64,000 nucleotides of DNA from Trema orientale (lineage: Eukaryota; Streptophyta; Magnoliopsida; Rosales; Cannabaceae). This document shows, piece after piece, positions 22,256 through 34,999 of this stretch; positions within the stretch are counted from its first letter, which is position 1, and each line of letters opens with the position of its first letter. The notes beneath the pieces were generated by a model. It did not search any database. It worked only from the letters and a program-made list of their open reading frames with translations, and was not told the DNA's origin. The position numbers were made by a program, and so were the translations under genes. The stretch spans positions 255,994-319,993 of the forward strand of contig JXTC01000142.1 in NCBI GenBank assembly GCA_002914845.1, given 5' to 3'.

Positions 22256-24300
22256 CAATATTCCTGTCTCATAAAAAAATACTTCATGAACCGTGCTTGA
22301 CTCACAGTGGACTCAAATAAGAGATATGAAGAGTCCTTTCCCTATAGATAGTAAAAATTTAATCTAATAAGGTCGATAGCAAAACGGGAACATATTTTGC
22401 TTAGGATTGAGCAAATTAACCGCATCGATTGCCCAAACTAAACTAATTCGTGCAATGTGGTGTAGTTATTTTGTTTCGTGATTTGGTTTGGGATACGTAA
22501 AACATTTCTATACCATCATAGTATGTTTTAATGCGATTGTAATTTCTATTTCTGCACTAACTAAACTGCACGATGCATATATTATTTCTAAAATTATCTT
22601 TCTATGTATACTTACACATTTTGATAGGTTAATTTTTAGTATTCACCTTATAGGATATTACCTAATTAACCTTAAATATGTTTTTTCATGTATCCATATA
22701 TTAACTTTTAACTATGTTGTTTCATGTTATTTTGATGGACATTGAAAGATTAGAATTTTTAGAAATTTACTTCGTAATTCTTATTTATATATTAGAGTTC
22801 TAAACTTCGATTGAATTGTATCTTATTAAGAAGTTGCTTAAACAAATATAAGTTGNCTTAAGCTTTCATAGTTATAACTTTTCAAAATTGATTATTAGTT
22901 TACTTTGGCACCACAATAAATCACATAATAATGTGTGATTTGAAGCTAATAAATTATTTTTATTATGTGATTTGGTATGGTTTATAGATTACTTATAATC
23001 ATGTGGTTAAGGGTCTCCTTCTACTATATAATACGGTTTGGTTAAACAATTTCGTAGACTACTTCCCAATTCACACTGCTCACCCATTAAATTTTGCTAA
23101 CACACCGGATTTTTGGAATAATATGGTGCCAACTAGTTTAAAAGGACTTAATAACTGCCGGCCATAGATGGGGCCCATGTGAGTGTGGATCGTCCATTTA
23201 AGAAGTGAAAAAAACTACTCAAAATAAGCTAAAGCTTTGGATTGACCGGGTAAAGAAGTATTTGTTTATTGGTGGCTGACTAAGATTAAGTATATAGAAC
23301 CAAATAATTCTGAAATCATAACATTTTAATAAGGTCATAACATTTTAATAAGGACTATAATTCGAATATGTGGTGATCATGCATGCGTATAATCTTCTAT
23401 CTTTCTTTTTTGTTAGACAAGAAAGCATGAACGAATGAAGAAAACGACATCATTGCAAAATAGATTATTTCAAATAGTTTATTCTAAATAGTCTTTTTCA
23501 ATATTACTAATGTAAAATTTTCTTTTTAAGCTATAAACTTATTTTAAAGAGTAGACGGCTTTCTATTGAACTTGGTAATACTTGATAAGTATGTTAATCT
23601 AAAATATTGTAAAAAAAAATCATCAGCATTGTCGAGCAGCTCAATATGTTAAACGACAAAAAAGTAAATAATAATTGCTATTAACCATGTCATTACTTTA
23701 CAACTAGATCTCTTACTAAAATTACGAAATGAGATAGGAGATTTTAACAAATTTCCTTAAAAAGAAAAATATAACAAGAAAATTGAATAGTCTTCACTAT
23801 GATTGTTTGATCTAATATGTAATCTACTTGGATACATATGTTATTATATAGAACATATTCCTCCATTACTTTCGATTTTTTAAGTTGAATGTTATGGCAT
23901 TAATAGTCTTTTTTTTTTCCCAATCTCAAACAAGCACTCAAATGCTAATAATTACAAAATTGATGAAATAAAACAAATAAATTGTCAAATTGGGCCCGGC
24001 AAACATAACAGTCAGAGGTCATAGCCCGCTCTGACAGTTACACAAAACAATATTTTTCAATTGTCAAAATTTCAACAAGTTGATGACCAATGGCTTACTG
24101 TACTTTATTTACCAAATCTGGTTAATGTTTTTTTTAAAAAAATAAAAAAGGAAAACATTTAAGTACGTGTGGATTTCACCGTCAAAAAACAGAAAGAGGC
24201 AAACAATATGCGTTAGTGTTTGTGACACTGATCACATCACAGTCCAGTAATCGTGCACCCAAACCCAAAAAAGTCAGAAAAGACATTCCTTTGCCGTTTC
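22256..24300. other. Intergenic, upstream of the PB1 gene
   Basis: AT-rich, no gene supported; 22488-22745 is a chance frame. A single N is present at 22856. The last 150 bases before 24441 are probably the promoter and leader of the PB1-domain gene, but no clear TATA box was chosen. Confidence 0.5.
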
Positions 24301-24440
24301 ACAGAATCATAGGTCAATACGCCCCCCAATTATTTGTCTACTCTATAATCTTCTCTTCGGTCTCGGACAATATTCCCAATCCTCTCTCCTATAGCGTATA
24401 GTGTCCAATACACCCACATTTACTGGTCCCACACTAGATT

Positions 24441-25838
24441 ATGGCCTCCCACCACCCATCCGAGCTCGACTCCTACGCCACCGACTCGGTCGCGTCGTCC
24501 CCACGCTCCGACGCCCAGCCTAACGACGTCCACACACGTGTACGGTTCATGTGCAGTTTCGGCGGCAAGATCGTCCCTCGGCCGCACGATAATCAGCTCC
24601 GCTACGTCGGTGGCGATACCCGCATAGTCGCCGTTCACAGAGCCACCAACTTCTCTGGCCTCCTCACTAAGCTTTCCAAGCTCTCAGGTATTGAATTAAA
24701 ACCCTAAATTCAAAAATCGACTGATGATCAGACGGCTTAATTTTGATCTGATTCGTACTTTGGGTTTTTTTTCCCCCTTTTGAACGAAGGGACCAGTGAC
24801 GTAATCATCAAGTATCAGCTTCCGAGCGAGGATTTGGATGCGTTGATCTCAGTGTCGACCGATGAGGACGTGGAGAACATGATGGACGAGTACGATCGGC
24901 TGGTTCAGAACCAAAACCCTAAGTCCACGCGCCTTCGGATCTTTCTCTTCTCTAATGGCGACGATTCGAGGACCAGTAGTATTTCCTCGCTCCTCCAAGG
25001 CTCCGCCAATCGAGACAATTGGTTTATCGACGCGCTCAACAGCGGCGGCGCCGCGTCGGGACTCGAGCGTGGCCGCTCCGAAGCCTCTTCTATTGTCTCC
25101 GAAGTCCCCGATTATCTGTTCGGGCTTGACAATTCGGACGACCCCCAGGCCCGTATGGAGCCCAAGTTTAAGATCCGACCCGTTTTTCAAGAGAGCGTTT
25201 CGGTTTCGGATCCCGGTTCGCCCGCTCCGGTTGTCTCGTCCCCGTTTTGCTCGACCTCGTCTGTGCCTTCGGTCCAGTCGATTCCGAATCTCCCGCCCGT
25301 GAAGACCAAACCCGATAGCCCGATTAACCCGATCGTGGAATCGAAGGTGAGCAGCGCGGAGACGGGTGAGCCGCCGATACTGCAACCGGTTGGGTACCCG
25401 GGAAATCCACTGGTCCATTACGTAACGGATCCTCGTTATTCCGGTCAACCCGTACACCAATTACCCGTTTACTACGTTCCGAGTTCTGTGCCACCTGGGA
25501 ATGTCCCAATTCAACATGTTCCAATACGGGCGCCATATGTTCAGGTCCAGCAGTACCCGGTTGTAGCGGGTCAGATTCCACTCGGGTACCATCATCCGGT
25601 CCCGGGTGTGGACCATCTGTATGGTGGAGGTGGGTTGAGGCCTGCCACGTCATTGGATCCACGTGACGTGTCGGGTGCTAGATTAGTTCCTGATGGAATG
25701 AATCAGCAGGTGTTGTATGGGGTCAGGAATAATCAAGTTTCAGCGTATCCGGGTATGGTGGCACCCGCCGCGACGGGGGAAGACTTGCGAGGATCCGGAC
25801 CCGATGTGAAGACGGGTAAGGTCAACCTTTCCTCTTGA
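24441..25838 (+). CDS. PB1 (octicosapeptide/Phox/Bem1p) domain protein
   Basis: Two exons: 24441-24687 and 24790-25838, joined across a GT-AG intron of 102 bases that splits a glycine codon (S-G-TSD). The sum is 1296 bases, 431 residues. The N-terminal PB1 domain (about residues 33-138) contains RVRFMCSFGGKIVPRP with the basic lysine of the domain, RYVGGDTRIVAVHR, and the acidic OPCA-type motif STDEDVENMMDEYDRL. The rest is serine/proline-rich and low in predicted structure, with a Tyr/Val/Pro-rich region (about 300-360). PB1 domains mediate hetero- and oligomerisation; the partner is unknown. The ATG follows a clean leader. The gene is notably richer in GC than its surroundings, as is common for exons here. 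Long frames on the opposite strand are shadows. Confidence 0.93.
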
Positions 25839-26040
25839 CAAAGGAAACAATAGTCAACGTAGATTGATTGATTGGTTGTGCTGGCATATACATTTCCCTT
25901 TTTTCTTTTTTCCTTTTTTTTTTTTCCATATTTGTATAAACTTTGGTGGCAGAGGCTGTGGGTGTGGGAGTGATGATTGAACTGTAATTAGATTTGGATT
26001 TTCTTGCGAGGTTCACGGAACTGAATATTATCTGAAAATT
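25839..26040 (+). other. 3' UTR of the PB1 gene
   Basis: Follows the TGA at 25836-25838. It contains a T-run and probable polyadenylation context, but no single AATAAA was selected. Confidence 0.5.
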
Positions 26041-27165
26041 TCAAAGAAAATTGTCATAATATCTAACTTGTCACAATTAGATTTGGATTTGTTTTTTTTT
26101 TTTTTCTTTTTTTGAATAGTTGTTTGGTGGTAGTTATCTTCTTATTTTGTATTTTTAAATTAATAAATCTATTTATCCCGAACGATATAATTTTTTGATT
26201 GATGTGGCCTTCGTTAATAGTGGGCCCCACTTAAATGCATTTATTTTTAAGAAAATCAGGTAGATGACCAATTTTTTAAGTTGATTTAAGGAAATATCCG
26301 TGTTTTAAAAGTTATAACTAAATGTTTATTTCTTTTAAAACTTTAGTTGTAATATGTTCTATTTCCATTTTTGTCATTAAGTGAGTTGGACTTCTATAAA
26401 CTTATGAGCTTGGTCATATACTAAGTTTTGGGCCAAAAAATGGTCAAATAACTAGTCAGTCCATTTATTTTTTTGCATTCTTTTTCTCCCACGTGGCATG
26501 TATTAAACTTCATTCGGGATAAATAGCAATACTCCTTTTCAATAAGACTTGTGAATACGTGATTATCAATTAGAATAAGGCTACAACTTAATTTTTGCTA
26601 TAATGTGATAATAAATTTATTTATTAGGAACTTTGTTTAGAATATAGTAGTGGTTGAATGATTAAATGGAGGTGGTTAATAAAATCTTTTATTCATATTT
26701 TTATCTTATTTTGTCTATTAATTGGAGGGTACTAATTCTCCATTCATCTCTTTTTCTCTCATCTTTCTCTCCTCTTTCTTCTCTCTTTCTCTTTATTTCT
26801 AGTTATAGAAAAAATATGGACAAAATATTAATAAAATGTGGAAAATCATTTACCATGTATTAATATATTTTGGTTTGCAAGGCATGGATGGGAAGAATAG
26901 TTGATAGTTAAATATTGACTATGCGATATGAATGTTTTTACTTAAATTATAGTAGTAGTTGGATGGTTAAGTTGGAGGTGTATAATTTTTTTATTTATAT
27001 TTTTTTATCTGTTTTCCCCATAAATTGGAAGTAGTTAAATATTAAGATGTGGTCTAAATTTTTTACTTTATATAAATATAGTGCTGGTTGGATATTAGTA
27101 AATATTTGTAATTCAAATAATAAAATATAAATTATATATATTAAAATATAGATTTGGCATTTTTT
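26041..27165. other. Intergenic with repeat fragments
   Basis: A partial family B fragment lies near 26250-26360 (AATCAGGTAGATGACCAATTTTT). Between 26640 and 27060 the phrase ATAGTAGTGGTTGAATGATTAAATGGAGGTG recurs in degenerate form (GTAGTAGTTGGATGGTTAAG...), suggesting an old duplication. No gene supported; 26666-26863 is pyrimidine-rich chance coding. Confidence 0.45.
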
Positions 27166-28548
27166 GAGAAATTTAGGTGGATAACCAATCTTTTAAATTT
27201 AATTAAGTAATGTCCACTTTATAAATTTTATAGCTAAATGTCCAATTATATATATTTTTATACTTGATAGATATACTCATTAGCCAATTTCAATTAATGT
27301 ACTGAGTATATAAATTTTTATACTTAGTATATAGTATTTTACACTTGGTATATAAATATATATGGGACATTTTGCTATAACATTTGAAAAAAGGACATTT
27401 CAAAATTCGATTATTTTACCATAAGACTTTTTTTTATTTAGCACATAACTATTAGAGATGCTCTTATTGAGGCATATAGTAAATAATTTCAAAAGATGGT
27501 TGTAAGAAAAAAGATGGTTCAATAGCAATAATAGAACAACAATATTCATGCAAAAAAGAAGAATATAATATTACTATGCCATATCCCAAGTCAAAATAAG
27601 GATAATATTCAGCTTTAAAACAAAAATGTAGTATTACAAACAAGAGACAAATAGCCTTGCGTGAATAGAGCGGCATAGATTTTGAGTCTCATCTTAATTA
27701 TAATAATAAATAAACTGAGAAAGTTAAGTGGATGACTAATATTTTAAATTTGATTAAGTAGATTCCACTTTTTAAATTTTATACTAAATGTCCAAGAATA
27801 TATATTTTTTCACTCAGTAGATATACTTATCTACCAATTTCAGTTAATGTATTGAGTATATAAATTTTTATGCTTGATATATAATATTTTATACTTGGAA
27901 TATAAACATATATATGAGATATTTTGCTATAATATTTGAAAAATAGACATTTGCTCAAATTAGGCCCAAAATTCAGTCTTTTTGCTATAAGACTATTTTT
28001 TAGCACACACCCGATGCTCTTATTGGGGCATATTGTAAATAATATCAAAAGAACGTTATAAGAAAAAAGATGGTTCAATACCCAATGAAGAATAGAACAA
28101 TAATTTCATGCAAAAAAGAAGAACACAATATTACTGTACCATATTCCAAATCAAAATAAGGGTAATATTCTGCTTTAAAAAAAAAGGGTAGTATTACAAA
28201 CAAGAGACAAAAAGCCATGCGTGAATGGAGCGGCCTAGATTTTGAGTCCCATTTTAATTATAAGAATAAATAAACTGAGAAACTTAGGTGGATGACCAAT
28301 ATTTTAAATTTGATTAAGTAGATTCCACTTTTTAAATTTTATAGCTCAATGTCCAAGAATATATATTTTTGATAGATATACTTATCTACCAATTTCAGTT
28401 AATGTACTGAGCATATAAATTTTTATACTTGGTATATAATATTTTACACTTAAAATATAAACATATATATCAGACATTTTGTTATAACATTTGAAAAACA
28501 GATATTTACTTAAATTGGGCTCAAAATTCGGTCATTTTGCTATAAGAT
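27166..28548 (+). repeat. Tandem array of repeat family B (three units)
   Basis: Three copies of a roughly 270-base unit (27166-27430, 27716-27993, 28276-28548), each starting GAGAAATTTAGGTGGATGAC-like, containing TTAAATTTGATTAAGTAGAT and ending near TTTGCTATAAGAC. Copies 1-2 and 2-3 are separated by a second shared segment with GATGCTCTTATTG, AAAAGATGGTTCAATA and CATGCAAAAAAGAAGAA. The whole period is about 550-560 bases, so this is a higher-order tandem duplication. The minus frames at 27464-27676 and 27827-28078 lie inside it. Confidence 0.85.
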
Positions 28549-28868
28549 CTCTATTGAATTTATTTGTTTAATATTGGGTTTCTTACAAAATTTGAGGCCC
28601 AAAGTACCAAAAATTGAAAAATCATAGATAGGCTGATTTGCTTTTGAAAAATCCCGAATTTCTTATAAAAATATCACTATATCACTTTTCATAAGTTGTA
28701 TTAGAAAAATAGTACTTTTAAAAAATATTTAAAAAAATACAATTTTTTTCAAAATCGGTATTTTTCAATGGTACTCGAGGTAACTAGTTAGATTGTTTAG
28801 GGTAACCAATCCAGTTATTTTCAAGTAACTGATCAAGTTACCTTAGTTAACTCGACTAGCTACCTTAA

Positions 28869-31800
28869 TGTAACACCCCTTACTTTAACTATATTGCTAT
28901 ATACAGTCAAACTATGAAGTATTATTCTTTCTTAAACTATATCTTTAGTTTTATAAAAAAAAAAAAAAAAGGGGCGAGTTTGAACTTTCCAAAACTTTTA
29001 AACAAAAACAAATGCATGGCATTTCTTGTTAAAAGTGCCTTTATAAAATATACAATAAATAAAAATTTTCATCAGTCTATTTTGCCATAAGCAGTAGTAT
29101 TTTCATCATACCCAAAATATTATAATATAAAAACATCACCCACAAGTTAAGCTCGTCCACATTTATATAATCATGGCAACAAAAGGCAAGCCAGGCGACT
29201 AACTAGTTAACACCAAAATGTGCCTCTTCATCTACACCATAAAACTAAAATGAGCTAAACTCAGGTAAGTAAAAACTATGCTTTTTGCATACTTTAAAAT
29301 CTCATCCAGTTCCCATTGTACACTTTTCTTTCTTAAATATTTGATTCCATGTCTTTCCTTAAAAACAAATATTCATAGTTGGGCCCCGTAGCACATTGCT
29401 AGTCCTATAAGTCGATAGGCCGTAATAATATTGCATGGAAACTCTGGCCAAGAAAAAAAAAATAATGTGCAACTGTCGTGTGAGGTTTTTTGAAAACTCC
29501 TTCCATCATCAAAGGGGCATCTCACACCCCATTAATATTGTCCCGCTTCAACAAGACACATCATAAGATTCGCAAGTCCCGCATGAATGAGAGAGTCTGT
29601 ATCAACAAACTTACCTACCCAGCTCTGGCAGAATAACAATTGCAATTAAAACTTATCTTATAAAATTGGTACAATAGTACTCACTTTTGAATACTTTGTA
29701 ATGAGATTCTTTATTTATATGCAAGACATGTCATGCAAATACCATTTCATAACTTTCAAGAATAAATAAGTTTAACATAATGACATATTCTATGTAGTTC
29801 TTGTGACAATTTGTAAGTCTTTACTTACCTCGTATCCTAAATAAAAATTGATAGTGGAAATGGTCAATATCCTCTAGAAACTGGTGTGCTAATCACTTAT
29901 CATAAATTACTATTATTCAAGATGCATATTTTGCCAAAATAATATATTAAGATATCTGAACAAGACCGAAATCATAACTTTCACCAAATTAGGAAACTTA
30001 ATCATAAGATAACACGGAAGCATACAAATCACTTAAGGTACTTAGCAGCCAATAACTAGCATTGAAAAACTGTTCAAAAAGTATTAAAATATGAATGCTA
30101 GTTCATTAGCATAAAAATGATCTAAAATGGCACATAATTTTGTAAAAACTAGTCCATTTGCCCCTAAATGGTGCCATTTCATTTTAAAATATTTGGACAG
30201 CACCTTCCCTATTTTTAGGACATTCCCACATGATTACAATCATGGTTTTAAACCTACAATAATATTTTAGAAGCCAATTTCTATATCTACACCTCAAAGA
30301 GAATTACTTAGAATGACATAAGCACACTTGAACTCTTTTTCGGTTTAAACAAAGTTAAAATAATTTGTGCACTTATCTATGGCTACAAATAGCAACCAAA
30401 TTAATGGAATACATAATAGGATCTATGATGTATATATTGCAAGTTGAGGAAATCAAATTACAAATATAGAAAACTTAATCTATTTTACATGAAAATACTT
30501 AATCCATAAATAGCAAACTTTGGGGCTTTAGGTCTAACTTTAATCCTCTACTAAAATTTATGTTTTCAGTAATATATAAGTTTCCTAAGACTTTTATTCA
30601 TCAAATAAAAACTTTGGTTTAAGGGCTGCAATAAGAAAAATTAACTACAAACTCAAAATTCTAATTAGGCCTCACCTTGACTATTTTGAACTTTTGATGA
30701 AGCTCTTGCCTTCAACCTCTACTGAACTAATTCTCAAGACTTAGAAATAGATTTTAAGACTCAAATGGACCTAAAAGAACTATTATTTAAGTAGAAACAA
30801 GTGGGGAATTGAAATTAAAGACAAGACCTAGGAAGAGGAATTAGTAGAATTACCTTGACTAGTTTTGATCTATCTTGCTTTCTAGAGCTCTAACTTGAGA
30901 GTTCTACCACTTGGAAACTCTTGGATATGATTAAGAGGAGTTGAAAGAAGTATAGAAAGGTGATGCAGAGGTTCTGGTTATGGCTGGAGAGAAAGGAGAA
31001 GAAAATGACCAGATTTGGTCCAAAATCAACACTTAATGGCTAAAAAAAGGTATAACTTAAATTCTGAGGGTTATTTTGGGTATTTTGTATATTACTTTCT
31101 ATGTGTCTAGCTCTAAAATAACCTTAGCTTACTCACCACGTTGCTCATTCCCATACACCCAAATGTAAACAAAGTTGATGAATCCTAGCTTAGAAAGTGA
31201 AAACTAGTCATACTTTGACAGATTTTATTATAATCTTGTGGAACCTAGCCCCATAACCAATCATCAAATATAAAAATAAGTCATTTAGACTCCAATCAAT
31301 AATGCAAACATAATATTAGCACTCCATTATTAGAATGCACAAAAATAGCATTATGCGATTAAGCTGAATCTAAGCTAGCTTAGTGCAATAAAACACAAAT
31401 CAGTGTCGTGAATGCCACCTTGTGCTTACCTAAAGTCGACAAATAAAATGCTATAAATGAGTCCTAGACATTGAATTAAAGCTATTTGTCAAGTTTTAGA
31501 AGAATAATTTAAAGCTTAATTGGCTGAAATAATTAGTTTCCTTTCTTGATTGTTTGCTTGTTCTCTAAGTTTATAATGGGTTCTAGTATTAGCGTGAATA
31601 AGGTTCTAAAAGACTGAAATTTAGTTTCTGTTTTTTTAGTTTCCTTTTTCTTATTTTGTTACCTTTTTTTAAGCTAGTTGTTATCCCTTATTTCTGGCTG
31701 AAATAAGCGTGTACAAAAAGGGGTAATAAGGTTGATTCCTTTAGTCATAAATTACTGTTATTCTAAATGCACATTTTGCCAAAAGAATGCATCAAGATAC

Positions 31801-33703
31801 TTGAACAAGGCTGAAATCACAACTTTCACTAAATTAGGAAACTTGATCATAAAATGACTCGGAAGCTTACAAATCACTTAAGGTACTTAGAAGCTAATAA
31901 CTAGTATTGAAAAACTGTTTAAAAAGTATTAAAATATGAATGCTAATTCATTTGCACAAAAATGATCCAAAATGGCACATGATTTTGTAAAAACTAGTCC
32001 ATTTGCCCCCTAAATGGTACCATTTCATTTTTAAAACATTTGGATAGCACCTCTTTTATTTTTAGGAAATTCTCATATGATTAAAATTATAGTTTTAAAC
32101 GTGTAATTATATTTTACAAGCTAATTCTCATATATACACCTTAAAAATAATTACTTAGAATGACATAAGTACACTTAAACTCTTTTTCGGTTTAAATAAA
32201 GTTTAAAACAATTTATGTACTTGTCTATGGCTACAAAAAGCAACCAAATTAATGGAATATATAATAGGATCCATGACATATACATTGCAAGTTAAGGAAA
32301 TCAGAATACAAGTATAGAAAACTTAATCTACTTCATATGAAAATACTTAAATCTATAATAGCAAACTTTGGGGCTTTAAGTCTAACTTTAATCCTCTAAT
32401 TAAATTTTATGTTTCCAGCAATATATAGTTTCCTAGGACTTTTATTCATCAAGTAAAAGCTTTAGTTTAAGGGCTGTAGCAAAAAAAAAATCAACTATAA
32501 ACTAAAAATCCCAATTAGGCTTCACCTTGACTAGTTTGAGATTTTGCTTAAGTTTTTGCCTTCTGCCTCCACCAAACTGATTTTTAAGATTTAGAAATAG
32601 ATTTTAAGACTCAAAAAGACCTGAAAGAACCATTATTTAAGTTGAAACAAGTGGAGAATTAAAATTAAAGACAAGACCTAGGAGGAAGAACAAGTAGAAT
32701 TATCTTAACTAGTTTTAACCTATCTTGCTTTCTAGAGCTCCAATTTGAGTTCTACTACTTGAAAACTCTTGGATATGGCCAAGCAGAGTTGAGAGAAGTG
32801 TAGAAAGGTGATAGAGAGGTTCAGGTCGTGGCTGGAGCGAAAGGAGAAGAAAATAGCCAGATTTGGTCCAAAATAAACACTTAATGGCTAAGAAAAGACA
32901 TAACTTAAATTCTGAGGGGTATTTTAGAAATTTTGTACATTACTTTTCATATATCCAGGTCTAAAACATCCTTAGTTTACTCACCATATTACTGGTTATT
33001 CCCATATACCCAAGTATAAACAAAGTTGGTGAATCCTAGATTAGAAAGTGAAAACTAGTCATACTTTGACTTATATTCCCATGTGACAGGTTTTATTATA
33101 ATCTGGTGGAACCTAGCCCCATAACCAATCGTCAAACATAAAAGTAAGTCAATTTAACTCCAATTAATAATGCAAACATAATATTGGCACTCACTTATTA
33201 GAATGCACAAAAATGACATTACACGATTAAGCTTAATCTAAGCTAGCTTAGTGCAATAAAACACAAATCAGTGTCATGAATTCCCCTCGTGCTTACCTGG
33301 AGCCGATAAATAAAATGCTATAAATGAGTCCTAGACATTGAATTAAAGCTATTTGACGTGCTAAACACACAGTGAATTCGGCTCCGAAAGCGTGAAAAAT
33401 ACATTTTACCGAAAAACTATCAAATATGATCTTAATGCATATGCACATAATATTGCTTTCATAAATGTATTCTTTATTTTTTTAGCAGACTAAGCTCTCT
33501 CTCTCTCTGAGGGTATTGAATCTTTACACTGCATCGAGACACTTCGACAATCATTAGTATAAGAACATATATGTAAAAGCACATAACATAAGGAATGAAC
33601 ATTTTACTATGAAGTTGGTATTAATGACTTCTAAATGCCTAATATGCAGTTAGAACATGTTTATTTTTAACTTAATATGTATGTGAGAATCTTGGACATT
33701 ACA
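28869..33703. mobile_element. Long solo-LTR-like element with perfect target duplication
   Basis: It starts TGTAACACCCC and ends GGACATTACA (TGTAA/TTACA short inverse termini, TG...CA), with CTTAA duplicated at 28864-28868 and 33704-33708. At 4835 bases it has no reading frame of even 60 codons, no gag/pol motifs and no second LTR. The simplest reading is a solo LTR of a Ty3/gypsy element with very long LTRs, left by recombination; a large retrotransposon derivative (LARD) is the alternative. It contains a 1.6 kb internal direct duplication. Confidence 0.75.
29900..33355. repeat. Internal 1.6 kb direct duplication of the solo LTR
   Basis: 29900-31491 and 31745-33355 align along their length (for example AAATCACTTAAGGTACTTAG and AGTCCTAGACATTGAATTAA in both), differing by scattered substitutions and small indels. 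A unique 250-base spacer separates them, carrying GTACAAAAAGGGGTAATAAG near its end. Confidence 0.85.
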
Positions 33704-33835
33704 CTTAAGTATCTCATCAATTAATAAGGAGTTGTATTTTTCTAAATACTTTTAAAAATGATATTTTATTATTAAATCTGAAATTTTTCAATTTATTTTT
33801 TGAAAAATTACCATAAAAAAATTAAATTTCCTCGT

Positions 33836-34253
33836 TAATATTCCGGGCTATGTCTAGTCTAGGCTCACTCACTTTGACTTTCCCAGTAAGACACATCAAA
33901 AGAATTTCAGTTCTTTCCTTTCTTCAGTTGAAGAAATTTGGAAATATCAATATACAACTATACGAGCCTGCACATGCTTAGCTTTGTGTGATCGAATCTC
34001 TGTCTTGTATGAATGTATAAAATTGTGTAACATAATCTAATTAAACGAAGGCACCGGAATTTTTGTTAAGAAGATCAATTAAAACGGTTTTCTTCTTTTC
34101 TAGTTATTAAGTATTATTGCTCTTAGAAAAACAATAGGTAATTAAAGCATTAATACTGACACGGGTGCAATTGATGTATAATTTTGGCCAACCGTTGAAA
34201 TATCAACAAATTATAAGAACTACACCAAAGTGCACCATTCGATGTATTTTTCC
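33836..34253. other. Intergenic
   Basis: Short spacer between the split repeat and the CACTA-like element. The plus frame 34165-34371 crosses into the latter and is not considered a gene. Confidence 0.45.
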
Positions 34254-34684
34254 CACTATAACAAATGTTACATATTGCAATGACACTTATAGTGACGACA
34301 CTATAGATGGATACTTTTGCAATGAAAAATTACGAGTCGTTGTAATAGGTGAGCCAAATTTTTGGCACTGATAACAACTGCCAAAAATGCAATTGATAAT
34401 GCTATTGCTTATTTATGTCATCGCAATAATCTGAAATTGGAATAAATGACCTGCAAAATCACCCAAGAAATTTTTGGGTTAAAAATATCTACTATATTGC
34501 GACGATATTGTCGTCCCAATAGACTTGAACGTTTTTTTGGAAACCACTTAAATTAATTAGAATCGATTACTCAATTAATAAAAAAAATTTAAAAAAATAA
34601 GAAGAGTTGTTGTGACGACAATGTCGTCGCAATGGGTATTAATTTAATTGACGTTAATTACACAATTAATTAAAAATAAATAAG

Positions 34685-34970
34685 AGAAATTTAGGAAGAT
34701 GACCAATATTTTAAATTTGATTAAGTAGATGTCCATTGTTTAAATTTTATAGCTAAATGTTCAGGTATATATATTTTTACATTTGGTAGATAAATATATC
34801 TACCAATTTCAGTTACTGTACTGAGATATACTGGGTATATAATTTTTTATATTTAGTATATAAAATTTTACACTTGGTATATAAACATATATACCGGATA
34901 TTTTGCTATAACATTTGACAAATGGATGTTTACTTAAATTGGACCCAAAATTTGGTCATATTTCTATAAA
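34685..34970 (+). repeat. Repeat family B copy inside the CACTA-like element
   Basis: GAGAAATTTAGGAAGATGACC through TTTGGTCATATTTCTATAAA matches the family B array at 27166-28548 along its whole length, and interrupts the GACGAC-motif region. Confidence 0.8.
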
Positions 34971-34999
34971 CCCCTAAAAATAATTAAAAAATAAAAAAG

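Larger units (their letters stand above)
28585..33835. repeat. Repeat family C, split by an LTR insertion
   Basis: The left half (28585-28868) aligns with 6241-6520 through TACTCGAGGTAACTAGTTAG to CTACCTTAA. The right half (33704-33835) resumes with CTTAAGTATCTCATCAATTA and matches 6520-6640. The break falls exactly at CTTAA, which is duplicated on both sides of the 4.8 kb insert. Confidence 0.85.

Noticed and set aside
24849..25460. 203-codon frame on minus across the PB1 gene
   Set aside because: Lies wholly antisense to a well-supported exon, arginine-rich by composition of the complementary strand, no domain.
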